In this document: positions 34,870 through 45,327 of the stretch, piece after piece | Layout of the letters: each line of letters begins with the position of its first letter | How positions within the stretch are numbered: the stretch's first letter is position 1 | Source: Halichoerus grypus | Lineage: Eukaryota; Chordata; Mammalia; Carnivora; Phocidae | DNA length: 64,000 bases | Assembly (NCBI RefSeq): GCF_964656455.1 | Contig: NC_135726.1 | Coordinates: 8,194,001 to 8,258,000 of the forward strand | Direction of reading: 5' to 3' | Position numbers and translations under genes: made by a program | Notes under the pieces: model-generated | The model's database searches: none | Told to the model about the DNA's origin: nothing | What the model saw: only the letters and a program-made list of their open reading frames with translations

Positions 34870-35950
34870 ATTATCCTCTCTTTTAAAAACAATGTGAGAC
34901 CAAGCCCAGATATCATTTTATAAATCCAGAACAGTTCCCCTTATTTCAAATAAGACACTGTGTAGTCTTAAAGGGAAAGACAGATAGGACAGAAGGTTGA
35001 GAAAAGTTCTGAACAAAAAGAAGAGACAACCACCAATAACAGGATTTGTCATAATCGTTTCTGAAGATCTTGCCTGAGTAACGTGGAGCTCTTGCACAAT
35101 GGCCAACCGTGAATTTGACAAACAGAATGATTGTTTTGGTCTGTGGTAGGTCAGAGAACAACAGTAGACCAGAAGGCCATGGAAGGGATTTAAATTGGTA
35201 AATCTTTCAACCTTTTCTGACAAGTTAAGTGTAGTCAGCCTTGACAGAAGCTGCCAATGGAGACTTCTGGGTTTTCAAGGACCCCCACACGAGTTGACAC
35301 CCTGGATGTTAATAGGCATCACTGTGTTTGTTTTGGATGTGGTAACAAGTGTGAATAGAATGAGTCCTTCCCTGGATTCTTACACATAATCACTTCTTGG
35401 ATTTCACTAAATTGAAAAATGAGGTTTCTTATTGAGCCTGCAAGACTAGAGAATGAGGTCATAGCCCCTTTTCGGTAGCTGCTTTGGGCCAGAGACCAAA
35501 GTCAGACTTTCAGCGAGATCTAACACATTCAGAAGAAAAAAAAAAAACATATATTGCATAATCTATACTATGCATTTATTAGAGTGAGTGAGAGTTCTGT
35601 GCTTAGTTTCTTCCTCTCCTTTCTATGCACACCCTCAAAATGCCTGCCACCAACCACCCTTGTTATTGGTGACGGACCCAGATGGGATCTCGGGGAGGCT
35701 GGCATTTCTGTTAGCTGATGATGAGAAGGAAAATACTACATGGGAGGCGGTCTGTCTCCCGCCACCCCCATGATGTCAAGATGAAGAAATGCCAACGAGA
35801 AAATCAAGGGGAAAATGGGAGTGAAAAGTGCCGAGAGGAAGTCTGGAGAGGGAGTCCTGCTGATAGTAGTAGCAGTAATGATGGTAAGAATGACCAGAGT
35901 TGAACTATTTCCGGAGCGCACATGAAGCACCAGGAGGACAGCTTGGAATA
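34870..35950. other. unique sequence, nothing recognised
   Basis: Overlapping frames of 60-100 codons on both strands without recognisable features. No transposon recognised. Confidence 0.4.
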
Positions 35951-35954
35951 TGTT

Positions 35955-36115
35955 CTCTCCAGTTATTCTCAGCTTAACCCAGTCGTTTTCTCCATTTTCC
36001 ACATGAAGACAATGAGGCCGCAGAGGATCAAGTAACTTGCCGCCAGGCCCACTGCTGTAGAATGATGGTGGAGGGATTTGAACTCATCTCCATAAAATCC
36101 GTTACACACTTCGTG
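35955..36115 (-). mobile_element. MIR SINE
   Basis: Antisense MIR: 'TTTTCCACATGAAGACAATG', 'AGAGGATCAAGTAACTTGCC' and 'GGAGGGATTTGAACTCATCT'. Confidence 0.65.
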
Positions 36116-36119
36116 GGCT

Positions 36120-37690
36120 GAGGTTAAGGATAAACTGTGTAAGTTAGTTGTGCATGTGGCCATTCGCTTGGTCAAGGATTATTTTCTGCCTCTTGACATG
36201 TGGCCAGCATTGGGAAAGGCGAGGAGGTAAAGATGCACTCAGCTCAGTGGTGCTCCCTCAAGAGGTCAGAGAGGAAGGTCCCAGCATGAACGAATCTCTG
36301 TGTCCTATGTGGTGATTGAAACAAAAGGTTTGGGTCTAGGATACCCTGGATTCTTTCCTGGCTTGAGTGGAAAACATCGCAGGGAGAAGAATCAGATCAG
36401 TAAAACTACAGAGGCAAGAAGGAGTAAGTGAAGTGCTTGTGAGAAGCAGCCAACAGCTATGTGGTGAGGGAGGCAAGGAGGTAGCACAAGGTGGGTGGGA
36501 ACACTGAAGGGGTGGGCCAGGTTAGATCAGGGAGGATCTTGTGACCTCAGCTATGGAAGTTAGCCTGTGTCCTCCACACATGTCAGGGGGTTGAGTCATA
36601 GTGTTGCAGAGTAGGATTCAAGTTCTATAACTGTCTCTCTGACCCCAAAGCATAGGTTAGTCTGGAGAGGAAGGGCAAGATTGGAGACAGGAAGCCTATT
36701 TAGGGAAATACTGGAATAGTCCCGGCAAGAGAGGATGAGGGCTTAGGCTGCAACCATTACAACTGAGATTGAGTGGATTCATTAGGTATTTGTGAGGTCA
36801 GTCCGCAGAACTTGGGGACTAATTGGGGAGGGGTTCAATGTGGAGGGAGAAGGAGATGAAGGATCTCGGGTGAGTCTGGCTACATGATTTTCGGCACATG
36901 GGCTAGTCCTGAGACCATCCCATTGAGAAGCAGTCACTGAAAAGGAATGCATTGTTCTTCTCTGCAAGCACCTTGATTTCTGGACCACTCCCAAAGTCCT
37001 ACTTCCTCATGACCCCCATATACGTCCAGAACTTCATGGATTGATATAGAGACTTTTCTCTCAATGCTTGTGGTTGGTCCGCAAGAGATAGTCAGATTAG
37101 TCAATGTCTAGCCCCCGGTCAAGCTCTACAGCCAAACCACAACCTCCATCCTCCAGGGAATCAGGGTTGGATAGCCACAGAATCTGTCTCCTACAGAGCC
37201 ACATGGCTGTTCACAGCTTCCAGGTGTCATGATCTATGGATAGTTGAGTCCTGTCTTCCTAGTATGGGAGGTTTCAACAAACACTTCCTTTTTAATCGGC
37301 TGTTTTGATCTGCGTGTGTTGATTCTGCCTTGCCATTCATAACAGTATGTACAGCTTTCACTTTGGGCTTGTTGACCCTTCCTTACACATAACAGACTAA
37401 CTAGTTGACTCCTGGTTAGCCTAGAGAGAAGCCTTCTTTAGCATAGGATTTGGCAGGGGGCGGGGCGACTTGGGAGATTATATGGTTCAAATCCTTTCTC
37501 TTTATAGGCTCTGAGGATCCTCAGCTTTTCAGTCCACAGGGTCCTTTCCGGTTGTTCCCAGGAATGGAGAACTGCCTTGGGATCATTTCTGACACAGATG
37601 ACCTGGAAGTCTGATCAGAACATCTTCACTCCCATCCTCTAACCCAGTGGCAGCTCAAATGATTTTGCTGGACTCTGTTTGCGATCTCTC
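36120..37690. other. mostly unique, with weak L2-like text
   Basis: 36,450-36,800 has L2-like wording (GGTGGGAACACTGAAGGGGT; 'TTAGATCAGGGAGGATCTTG'). The remainder is unassigned. No exon is supported. Confidence 0.38.
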
Positions 37691-37717
37691 ATTTTTTGCT
37701 TTTCCCTTCCTCCTCAG

Positions 37718-37949
37718 AAGCAAGTCCAAACTTTACAAAAGGAGAGCTACTGTGTGATGTCCAGCAGCAGAAAATAGACCATTATCACGAGCTATGGGAG
37801 CAAAACCTAATGGACTGTTCTCACCCAGAACGGCTATACCTGCAGCTACATAATCTAGAGAATCAACACACACACAGAGCACATACACAACCGTTCAGAA
37901 AGAAACTTGGCAAATTGGTAGTATGGCTGCACAACTCAGTGGTCCAAAG
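37718..37949 (+). other. candidate exon-like open block, unidentified
   Basis: A long pyrimidine tract ending CCTTCCTCCTCAG (strong acceptor pattern, 37,705-37,717) opens a frame that stays open to a TAG at 37,981-37,983. A strong donor pattern AAAG|GTATGAG lies inside it at 37,949/37,950. The predicted peptide is hydrophilic and rich in His, Gln and Leu (for example KIDHYHELWEQNLMDC) and has no ATG near its start, as expected of an internal or terminal exon. The frame enters needing one upstream base. If the donor is used, two bases carry over. I do not recognise the protein, and no partner exon in matching phase was found nearby. It could be chance, a lineage-specific exon, or a relic. Confidence 0.28.
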
Positions 37950-37989
37950 GTATGAGGACTTACAAACTTCTGCAGACCTCTAGCAATCT

Positions 37990-39105
37990 ATGTGCCGGCC
38001 CCCAATGAATGACTTCCACTTCACTCCCTGAGATTCCAAGCTCTCCTTCTCCCACAGACCAGTGCAAACACTGCCCCCTTTGGGGGCTAACCCTTCCCAT
38101 CCTTTTCATGGAAGCTTAGGAGCACTCCCTGAGACCTCCAAGTTGGATGAGGTGCTCCTGCCCGAGTTTCCAGTGTATGACTCAGTGTAGCACTTATTGC
38201 CCTGTTTTATAACAATCATTTTACCCTTCCGTACGCCTAAACTCTATGCCTAGGGGTCACAACTTTCGCCTCTGTGTCCCTAGCAGTTTTTACAGTATAC
38301 TACCTACAGTATCTACTCAATCAATGTTGGATGTTGTCATGAAGGATGGGAGGATGATTCTGCCCACCCCCTCACTTCTCAATCAGCAGGAAACCAGGAA
38401 GAGAATATGATCTCCTCTCTGACAGGCCCCATTCTACGGGATTTTTCTAATGGGGTGACTCCAGCCAGAGCAGAGGAAGAAACCATAACCAACCTTATCC
38501 AGCACTTCCCCAGCCAGGATGGGCTCTTCACTGTGTTTCAAGAACCACCACCATCTGAGGGTCTAGGAGAACACCAGCCTCCCAGGGGAGATGAAGTTCA
38601 AGTTTGGATATTGGTGAGATATCCCTCAAGGAAGGCCCAAGCATCTTTCCTTCGTACACTGGACATGCTTTCTGGGTGGAGACCTTGGAGAGAACATCCA
38701 GCGACTACCTCCTCTTCTTAATGCTCTGCACTCAGCAACAGCGTTGCCCCTGCCTGACGTAGTCTCACGGATACCAGCTTGTCAGTGTGATCCTTCCACC
38801 CACTGGGCTGGCTTCCTAATCTCCACTAATCACTGCACGTGTGCCCCTGTCTCAGGGGTGCCCAGTACCTGCCAAGTTGGGAAGTTAGGGAGGCACAACC
38901 AGGTTTCAGCCTCCTGCCTGCTTCTTTCCTGGTGCTGCTAGTATTGGTTTACATACAGATTTTCAAAAAGATATCTCTCTCCCTCCCTGATCAATATGGT
39001 GGGAATTATTTTTCCCTAGGCAGGCCCCTCGAAAAACTTGTTTCTTCCATCAGGGCACAACCCCCCAGGTGACATTGATGCAAACGTATAATATTTTTGG
39101 TATTA
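37990..39105. other. unique sequence with a 104-codon frame and L2 trace
   Basis: An ATG frame at 38,407-38,721 (acidic, Pro-rich) is preceded by an acceptor-like CAATCAGCAG, but its phase does not match the block at 37.7 kb. 38,230-38,340 resembles an L2 3' end (GTCCCTAGCAGTTTT, CTACTCAATCAATGTTGG). Confidence 0.35.
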
Positions 39106-39109
39106 GGTT

Positions 39110-39242
39110 TTGCCTCTCCTGTAATGCCTTTGAGGGCACAAATCCAGTCTTACTTTTCTTTACTGTCTTGATCTTCGATACCGTCTTGACCAGAGACTTA
39201 CACATATTTGGCAATTGATACATATTTATGAAAAGAAATGGA
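39110..39242 (+). mobile_element. L2 3'-end-like fragment
   Basis: 'CTTTGAGGGCACAAATCC' to 'GGCAATTGATACATATTTAT' follows the pattern of an L2 3' end. Confidence 0.45.
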
Positions 39243-39450
39243 GGGGCGCCTGGGCGGCTCAGTCGGTTAAGCGGCTGCCTTCAGCTCAGGTCATGATCCC
39301 AGGGTCCTGGGATCGAGCCCCACATCGGGCTCCCTGCTCAGCAGAGAGCCTGCTTCTCCCTTTCCCTCTGCCTGCTGCTCTGCCTACTTGTGCTCTCTAT
39401 CTCTCTGTCAAATAAATAAATAAAAAATCTTTAAAAAAAAAAAAAGAAAA
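39243..39450 (+). mobile_element. Can-SINE
   Basis: Head GGGGCGCCTGGGCGGCTCAG, B-box-like GGGATCGAGCCC, TC-rich body and a long A-rich tail. Perfect 13-base TSD GAAAAGAAATGGA (39,230-39,242; 39,451-39,463). Confidence 0.96.
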
Positions 39451-39619
39451 GAAAAGAAATGGAATGGAAAGAGTCCATGAATGAGGCATATGCTTTGGCA
39501 TACCAGCCAGCTACAAAAGAATGTAGACATTTAACAATAATTGTTGCAGTATCTTTGATTCTTCAACATGGTCTTGACAATAATTTGCTTTTGGTTTAGT
39601 AGTAAAAGGAAGCAAAAAA

Positions 39620-40370
39620 AAAAATGTATGTAAAAATCATTGCAAGCCATGATATACTCCCTAGGATGGCTAAGAAGGTCAATATCAAGTGATGGAGAGA
39701 ACTTGGGGCAACCAGAACTCTCCAACAGGGTTGGTGGGAGGCTAAAAAGGTAAAAAACCGCTTTGGAAAACTGTTTAACAGTTTCTTACAAAGTTAAATG
39801 CACATCCACCTAATGACACAGCATTTCTACTCCTAGATATTTATCCAAGAGAAATGAAAACATAAATCCACAAAAAGCTTCATGTATGAACATTGATAAC
39901 AGCTTTACTCATAACAGCCAAATGCTGGAAAAAGACCAAGTGTCCACCAATTGGAACATGGATTAACAAACTGTAATATATTCATGTAATAGAATATTAC
40001 TCAGCCAAAAAAAGAAGACAGGGCGGTGGGGATAACTACGTACACACAACAATGTGGGTGAATCTCAAAAATAATGTGCTGAGTGAAAGAAGTCAGACAC
40101 TAAAGTACATACTGTACAATTCCATTTATGTGAAATTCTAGAATATGCAAAACTAACCTACAGCGATAGAAATCAGATCAGCGGTTGCCTCTGAGGTAGA
40201 GAATTGACTGGAAAATGGCACAAGGGAACTTCTCGTGGGGATGGAAAAATTCTGTGTCCTGGCTGGGGGCAGCGAGGTTACACAAGTATATATGTTTGTC
40301 AAAACTGAGTCAACAGTACAGTGAAGAGCATTTCACTGTATGTAAATTATACTTCAATTTAAGAAAATCA
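39620..40370 (+). mobile_element. old L1 3' portion
   Basis: Sense L1 wording: 'AAGTGATGGAGAGAACTTGG', 'CTACTCCTAGATATTTATCC', 'AGACCAAGTGTCCACCAATT', 'GAATATTACTCAGCC' and 'TGTAAATTATACTTCAATTT'. Frames are broken and it is 5' truncated. Confidence 0.85.
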
Positions 40371-40399
40371 TTTTGGATGTTTTCTCAAATCTCAAACAA

Positions 40400-40560
40400 C
40401 GAAAAGTCTAGGATTGGGGGGGCAAAAAGACTGGGAAGAATCATGTGCTCCTACCCATGGTGTAGATGGAGAAACTGGGAGAAGGAGAAAAGGAGAAGTG
40501 ACCTCTTCAAAATCACACAGACTTGGGGGCCAAGGCAGGACTAGAATTCAAGGCCCTTAA
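40400..40560 (-). mobile_element. MIR fragment
   Basis: Antisense MIR: 'ATGGAGAAACTGGGAGAAGG', 'CTTCAAAATCACACAGACTT' and 'GGACTAGAATTCAAGGCCC'. Confidence 0.55.
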
Positions 40561-40564
40561 TATA

Positions 40565-41090
40565 AAGGAGGGTTAGGAGCCTCTCTGAGTGACCAAAGCC
40601 AAGGGGAATGCTGAGAAGTAGTTCTACCAGGAACTCTACTTCGTTTAATATCATCAATTAATTGGCCACTGGACCTCAGTCAGTCTCGTGTGCCCTTCTG
40701 CACCCCCACACCCTGCCCCGCGCCCTTCCACCACCCCTTCTGATGGTACTTCTCCAAGGGAGGTGATTTCCTAAGCATCAACCCCGTGGAGACCAGTGCA
40801 GAGCTAGGATAGCTAGAAAGAACTAAAATTGCATTATCTCTGGATACAGGAACTCTGGTTTTCAGGTCATCGTTAGACTACTGGAGAGTCTCTAAAAGAG
40901 ATTCAGCAGCTTAGAAGACAGGTAGAGGAAACCCTAGTAGCCATAAATCAGGAGAAGTATCCCAGAACCAGACAGAGGAGAAACTCAAGCTGCTACAGAG
41001 GCTGGGGAAAGGTCACTGAGTCAGGCAAAAGCTGAAGTGAGAATTATCCGATATCACCTATACAAACCAGGCCACCTGACTTGCTCTGTT
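40565..41090. other. unique sequence, nothing recognised
   Basis: A C-rich patch at 40,700-40,740. No exon or repeat family recognised. Confidence 0.4.
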
Positions 41091-41107
41091 CTAAACTGTC
41101 TCTTTCA

Positions 41108-41315
41108 GGGCCTGGGTGGCTCAGCCGATTGAGTGTCCAACTCCTGATTTCGGTTCAGGTCATGACTTCAGGGTCGTGGGATGGAGCCCCACACTCAATG
41201 GGGAGTCTGCTCCTCTCTCTCTCTCCCTCTCCATCTGCCCCTCCCCCTGCTCACTCTCTCTCTCTCTCTCAAATAAATAAATAAATCTTTAAAAATAAAT
41301 AAATAGGTAGATAGG
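41108..41315 (+). mobile_element. Can-SINE, variant subfamily
   Basis: Starts GGGCCTGGGTGGCTCAGCCG, lacking part of the usual head. It has TTGAGTGTCCAACTCCTGAT in place of the common CTGCCTTCGGCTC region, then GTGGGATGGAGCCCC at the B box and an AAATAAATAAATAAATC tail. Perfect 16-base TSD TAAACTGTCTCTTTCA (41,092-41,107; 41,316-41,331). Confidence 0.95.
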
Positions 41316-41334
41316 TAAACTGTCTCTTTCACTT

Positions 41335-41945
41335 AGACTGAGGATCCTTCTGGTAACCTCCATTGCCACTGCTAACTCTTTTCCCTTTCCTTTAACCAGA
41401 CATCATTTAGATCCCCATGACAGTGGTGGAAAGGGTCAACCAGGTGACATGTGGTTTCCAGCCCCAGCACCTCTAAAGAAGGCAGGAGAAGGAGCCTATT
41501 AAACCATAGCATTACTTTGAGCTGAAACCTAACTTCTTCATCATAAAAATAACAGGATGGAATGCTCCCTGTAGGATCTGGACACATTGCATATCAACTT
41601 TGATGGAATGCATTTGGTTGCTGGCTGATTTTGTTCCTCAGCTGCTTCTTAGTTCAGCCAGTAAAGCCTTCTGTAGGGCATCCACCCCTTCTCCTTCACT
41701 GAGGACCTCCGTACATCCACTTTTATCAAAAGAGCATATCATGGGACGGCTGGCCATTAGTTCTCAGTTGAAGGTTTTCTCTTGGAGAGAGGAAAGCCAG
41801 CGATGCAAAACTTTTTGTAAGCTCCAAGGCGCCATTTCTTATTCCAATGCCAGGCACTTAGTAGATGCTTTAAAAAAAACATATTGATTGGGTAAAGAAT
41901 GAGCAAACACTTGTTTTCTGGAATCCATGGTATTTCATCTCAGTG
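41335..41945. other. unique sequence, nothing recognised
   Basis: A 95-codon plus frame (41,600-41,887) has no recognised family. Its end overlaps L2/MIR-like wording (CCAGGCACTTAGTAGATGCT). Confidence 0.38.
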
Positions 41946-41949
41946 TATT

Positions 41950-42110
41950 CTGGGGGAAGGAAACAACTTGAGCTTTGGAGCTCAGCCAATCTATATTTAA
42001 GGGCATAAATTGCCATGCTGTGCATGGGTGTAACGCATAACTTCTCTGAGCCTCAATTTGCTCATTTCATATATGGGGAAAATAATAATACTTAACTTAA
42101 AAGCAGGTGC
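41950..42110 (+). mobile_element. MIR SINE
   Basis: Sense MIR: 'TTGAGCTTTGGAGCTCAGCC', 'TTCTCTGAGCCTCAATTTGC' and 'ATGGGGAAAATAATAATAC'. Confidence 0.65.
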
Positions 42111-42164
42111 TTTTAGCCTGGAGTCCATAAACCCTTATAGAGCCTTTAAAACAATACAATTTTG

Positions 42165-42360
42165 GGGGGTGCCTGGGTGGCCCAGTCAGTTAAGTGTCTG
42201 ACTCTTGGTTTTGGCTTGGGTCATGATCTCAGGGTTGTGGGATCGGGCCGTGCATCAGGCTCCGCGCTCACCGCAGAGTCTGCTTGAGACTCTCCCACTC
42301 TCTCTGCACCCTGCCCCCCCACTCTCTCTCTAAAGTAGATAAATAAATCTTTAAAAAAAA
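42165..42360 (+). mobile_element. Can-SINE, older
   Basis: GGGGGGTGCCTGGGTGGCCCAG head, TTAAGTGTCTGACTCTTGG, diverged B box GTGGGATCGGGCC and AAATAAATCTTTAAAAAAAA tail. The TSD is weak (…CAATACAATTTT / …GAGTATAATTTT), consistent with greater age. Confidence 0.92.
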
Positions 42361-42378
42361 CTGAGTATAATTTTTTGG

Positions 42379-42490
42379 TATATATATATATATTTTTTTT
42401 TTATGAAGGAAAGAATTTTATATTTTATCAGATTCTTTAAGTAGGTCAGTGACTTCTTAAAAAAAAGAAAAGAAAAGAAAAGAAAAGAAA
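42379..42490. repeat. AT-rich and (AAAAG)n simple repeats
   Basis: TATATATATATA near 42,379-42,394 and an AAAAG/GAAAA run at 42,459-42,490. Confidence 0.85.
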
Positions 42491-42664
42491 CCACTGTGGC
42501 CTTACACTTTTTTGTGAAGATGGAGATAACATTTATAAAGTGCCTGAGAATGTACTTTTAGCTGCTGTACAATCTCTGACTTGGTGGAGTGAGCCTTCTG
42601 AGCTTTGTACCAGGATGTCCCAATCCCTTATATGTCTGCAGCCCTCAAGATATGCCCTTTGAGC

Positions 42665-42760
42665 AGCCAACTAGGTCATCTTAGGCAGATCCTTTCCTCT
42701 GTCTGGCCTCAGTTTCTTCTCTGCAACATGAAGATGTTGGATTTGGTGTTCACCCAAACT
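42665..42760 (+). mobile_element. MIR core fragment
   Basis: 'GGCCTCAGTTTCTTCTCTGC' preceded by a degraded 'CATCTTAGGCAGATCC', in sense MIR order. Confidence 0.5.
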
Positions 42761-42764
42761 TTGC

Positions 42765-43640
42765 AGATGTTAATACCCTGACTCTGTGGAGATGAACACC
42801 AACATGATTAGCAATGTGCTTCATTTTCTGGAGGATTAAGGAGCGTGGCCTCTGCTTTTTACCTCCAAGAATGTCTCAGTTAGTGAATGGAAGTCAGTTT
42901 CAGTGCCTTGGAAGGAGTAGTAGGAGTCTTGGAAGAGGGTGGGAGGGTATTCTCATGACCGGCCAAGGAGCCAAGTAGACTGGGGCCTGCAGGCTCCTCC
43001 ATTGGAAAATGGTGGTGGGGTCAAGGTATCAAGGTTTTGGAGAAGCAAATGGGTTCAGAGGGGCAGAGTTCAGATGGAGGTCACAACTTCAGTGCTTTCT
43101 TCCAATCACTCAATCAGCTGCAAAAGGAAACTGAGATAAATAGTCATGTTTAGAGGACACACTGCTGATTTGCATAAATTTAGGCAGAAAAGAACTCCCT
43201 TGGTTCTCTTCCTCTTTAGCTTGCTTCCAGGGGCTCTTATAGATCTCTTCTGAGAAAAGCACAGGGGTCCTGTAGACCCCTAAATTAGGGTAGACTTTCC
43301 CACTCACCCTCTAGATGGCTTTGGGGAGAGAAGATGGGAGTCTGAAGCACCCCTTCCTAACCCTTGATGGCTACATTGAAGGCCTGATGTAAGCATCCAA
43401 GGGAAGTGCCCAGAAAACCCAGTCTTCCTTGGCTAGTTCTTCCATGGACACGTCACTAGCCCAGGGAGAGTTTCTTATGAGAGGAGGCTGTGGGCAGCCC
43501 CAAGGAGAGAGTTTTCCATATGGGGGCTTCAGCCAAATACTCTGGTTCCCACATTAATCCACAGGAAGTTGCACTATTTCCCAAGTGGGGCCTGAACTTT
43601 GTCCATGCAACTCATGGGTGTGAGTCACTCCCACCATGTT
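42765..43640. other. unique sequence, nothing recognised
   Basis: No convincing exon or repeat. Confidence 0.4.
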
Positions 43641-43644
43641 TGGG

Positions 43645-43815
43645 CTGAATCCTGGCTCTTCTGCTTACCAGCTCTGCGATGCTGGTCGAGCCACAATCTT
43701 ACAGAGCCTCAGCTTCCTCATCTTTAAAATGGAAGAATAATAGTACCAGTCTTAAAGGATCAAATAAGTTTACATGCAAAATATATCTAGTACAGTGCGT
43801 GCTGGACTCCACGCA
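43645..43815 (+). mobile_element. MIR SINE
   Basis: Sense MIR: 'GAATCCTGGCTCTTCTGCTT', 'GCCTCAGCTTCCTCATCTTT' and 'AAAATGGAAGAATAATAGTA'. Confidence 0.75.
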
Positions 43816-43822
43816 CTGTCCC

Positions 43823-44034
43823 ATCATATGGGTTGTGATTTTAAATATGATGGTCAGGGTGAGCGTGAGAAGGTGACATCTGGGCCAACAGGTAAAGGAA
43901 ACCTGTGAGGAACTGTGTTTAGGCAGAGGGAACAGAGAGCACCAGGACCCTTGGTCACAAGGTGCCTGCACGAGGACCAGTGGCTCCCTCATCCCTGCAC
44001 TGATGTAAGGGCGACTAGAATGATGGGGTGTAAG
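43823..44034 (+). repeat. 212-bp duplication, copy A
   Basis: From ATCATATGGGTTGTGATTTT to GATGGGGTGTAAG. It is identical to 44,964-45,175 at 211 of 212 positions; the only difference is A at 44,007 versus G at 45,148. The offset is exactly 1,141 bases and there are no gaps. Copy A continues straight from the upstream MIR and flank, so it looks like the donor. Confidence 0.97.
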
Positions 44035-44039
44035 AGTTG

Positions 44040-44590
44040 ATATTAGGCTATTACATTAGTTATTTCTTACTGCAAAAAAATCACCCCTAAATATTCTGAC
44101 TCCAAACAACAACATTTTATGACAGTTTCTCAGGAATCCAACATGGCATCACTGGGTCCTCTACTTCGGGACCTCTCAGAAGGCTATAATCAAGATGTCA
44201 TCTGGGGCTGTAGTCATCCAAACACACAGCTAGGGCAGGAGCCACTTCCAAACTCACTTATATGGCTGTTGGCAGGACTCAGTTCCTTGTGGGTTGTTGG
44301 CCAGAAGCCACCCTCCGTTCCTTGCCATGTGGGCCTCTCCATAGGACAGCTCACTACATGGCAGCTGGCTTCATTAGATCAAGTGAATGAAAGAGCAAGA
44401 GAGAGAGAGAGTGCCAGATGGAAATCGTCGTCTTTTGTAATCTCATAAGTGATAGCCAGTCATTGTTGTTATATTCTGTTCATTAAAATGTAAGCCCAGC
44501 CCATCCTTGAGGGAGAGAGAATTACATGAAGGTTTGAATGCAAGGAGGCAGGGATCGTGGGGGGGAAACTGTAGAAGGCTGCGTTAGAGT
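44040..44590 (-). mobile_element. ancient MaLR/LTR-like repeat (antisense)
   Basis: Same phrase order as 10,578-11,120: 'TTAGTTATTTCTTACTGC', 'GGCCTCTCCATAGGACAGCT', 'GCAGCTGGCTTC' and 'GAGGCAGGGATCGTGGG'. Lies between the donor copy and the L1. Confidence 0.6.
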
Positions 44591-44596
44591 GAGTTG

Positions 44597-44967
44597 CAAT
44601 TTTTTTTTTTTAATTCTTCCAAGGTATTTTTATTTTTATTATTTTTTTTTAATTTTTTTATTTTAATTCCAGTATAGTTAACATACTGTTACATTAGTTT
44701 CAGGTGTACAATATAATGATTCAACACTTCCATACATCACCCAGTGCTCATTTCTTGACAAGTGACCCCCTTAATCCCCATTACCCATCCCCCCCCATTC
44801 TCCCCTCCACCGCTGGTAACCATCGCTTTGTTCTCTAGAGTTAAGAGTCTGTTTTTTAGTTTGTGTGTGTGTGTGTGTGTCTCTCTCTCTCTCTCTCTTT
44901 TTTTTTTTTTTTTTACCCCATTGCTCATTTGTTTCGTTTTTTAAATTCCACATATGGAGTGAGATCA
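44597..44967 (-). mobile_element. 5'-truncated L1 3' UTR (antisense), joined to the duplicated copy
   Basis: Degenerate poly(T), then 'TTCCAGTATAGTTAACATAC', 'TTTCAGGTGTACAATATAAT', 'CCCCCTTAATCCCCATTACC', 'AGTTAAGAGTCTG' and 'AAATTCCACATATGGAGTG'. The L1 text stops at GAGATCATATGG, which is where the 212-bp copy begins, and it does not resume after the copy. Contains a GT/CT microsatellite at 44,862-44,898. Confidence 0.88.
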
Positions 44968-45175
44968 TATGGGTTGTGATTTTAAATATGATGGTCAGGG
45001 TGAGCGTGAGAAGGTGACATCTGGGCCAACAGGTAAAGGAAACCTGTGAGGAACTGTGTTTAGGCAGAGGGAACAGAGAGCACCAGGACCCTTGGTCACA
45101 AGGTGCCTGCACGAGGACCAGTGGCTCCCTCATCCCTGCACTGATGTGAGGGCGACTAGAATGATGGGGTGTAAG
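44964..45175 (+). repeat. 212-bp duplication, copy B
   Basis: Second copy of 43,823-44,034, sitting immediately at the L1's 5' end. The shared ATCATATGG(G) belongs both to the L1 text (44,964-44,972) and to the donor (43,823-43,832). After GTAAG the sequence leaves the donor and continues into unrelated DNA (CCTTAGGGTGTCAG). Confidence 0.97.
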
Positions 45176-45327
45176 CCTTAGGGTGTCAGACCAGCTTCCC
45201 TCTGATCCCTGACCCACTGGTGTATTCAAATTAAATAGGGATCTCAGAGTGTCTCCAATATTCCCTAATCACCTGCCGAAGTATACGTAGTTCTAACCAC
45301 CTGTACAATAAATTAATATATTCTTGT

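Noticed and set aside
38390..38721. Possible second exon following the block at 37.7 kb
   Set aside because: Acceptor-like CAATCAGCAG is weak and its phase does not match the carry-over from the 37,949 donor.
5990..39415. Recurring peptide MAQSVKRLPSAQVMIPGSWD at several loci (5,990; 24,171; 39,215)
   Set aside because: It is the translation of the Can-SINE head and tRNA-like part, not a protein family.
43823..45175. Interpretation of the 212-bp pair as a simple tandem duplication
   Set aside because: A tandem event would carry the MaLR-like and L1 text again after copy B; instead unrelated sequence follows at 45,176.
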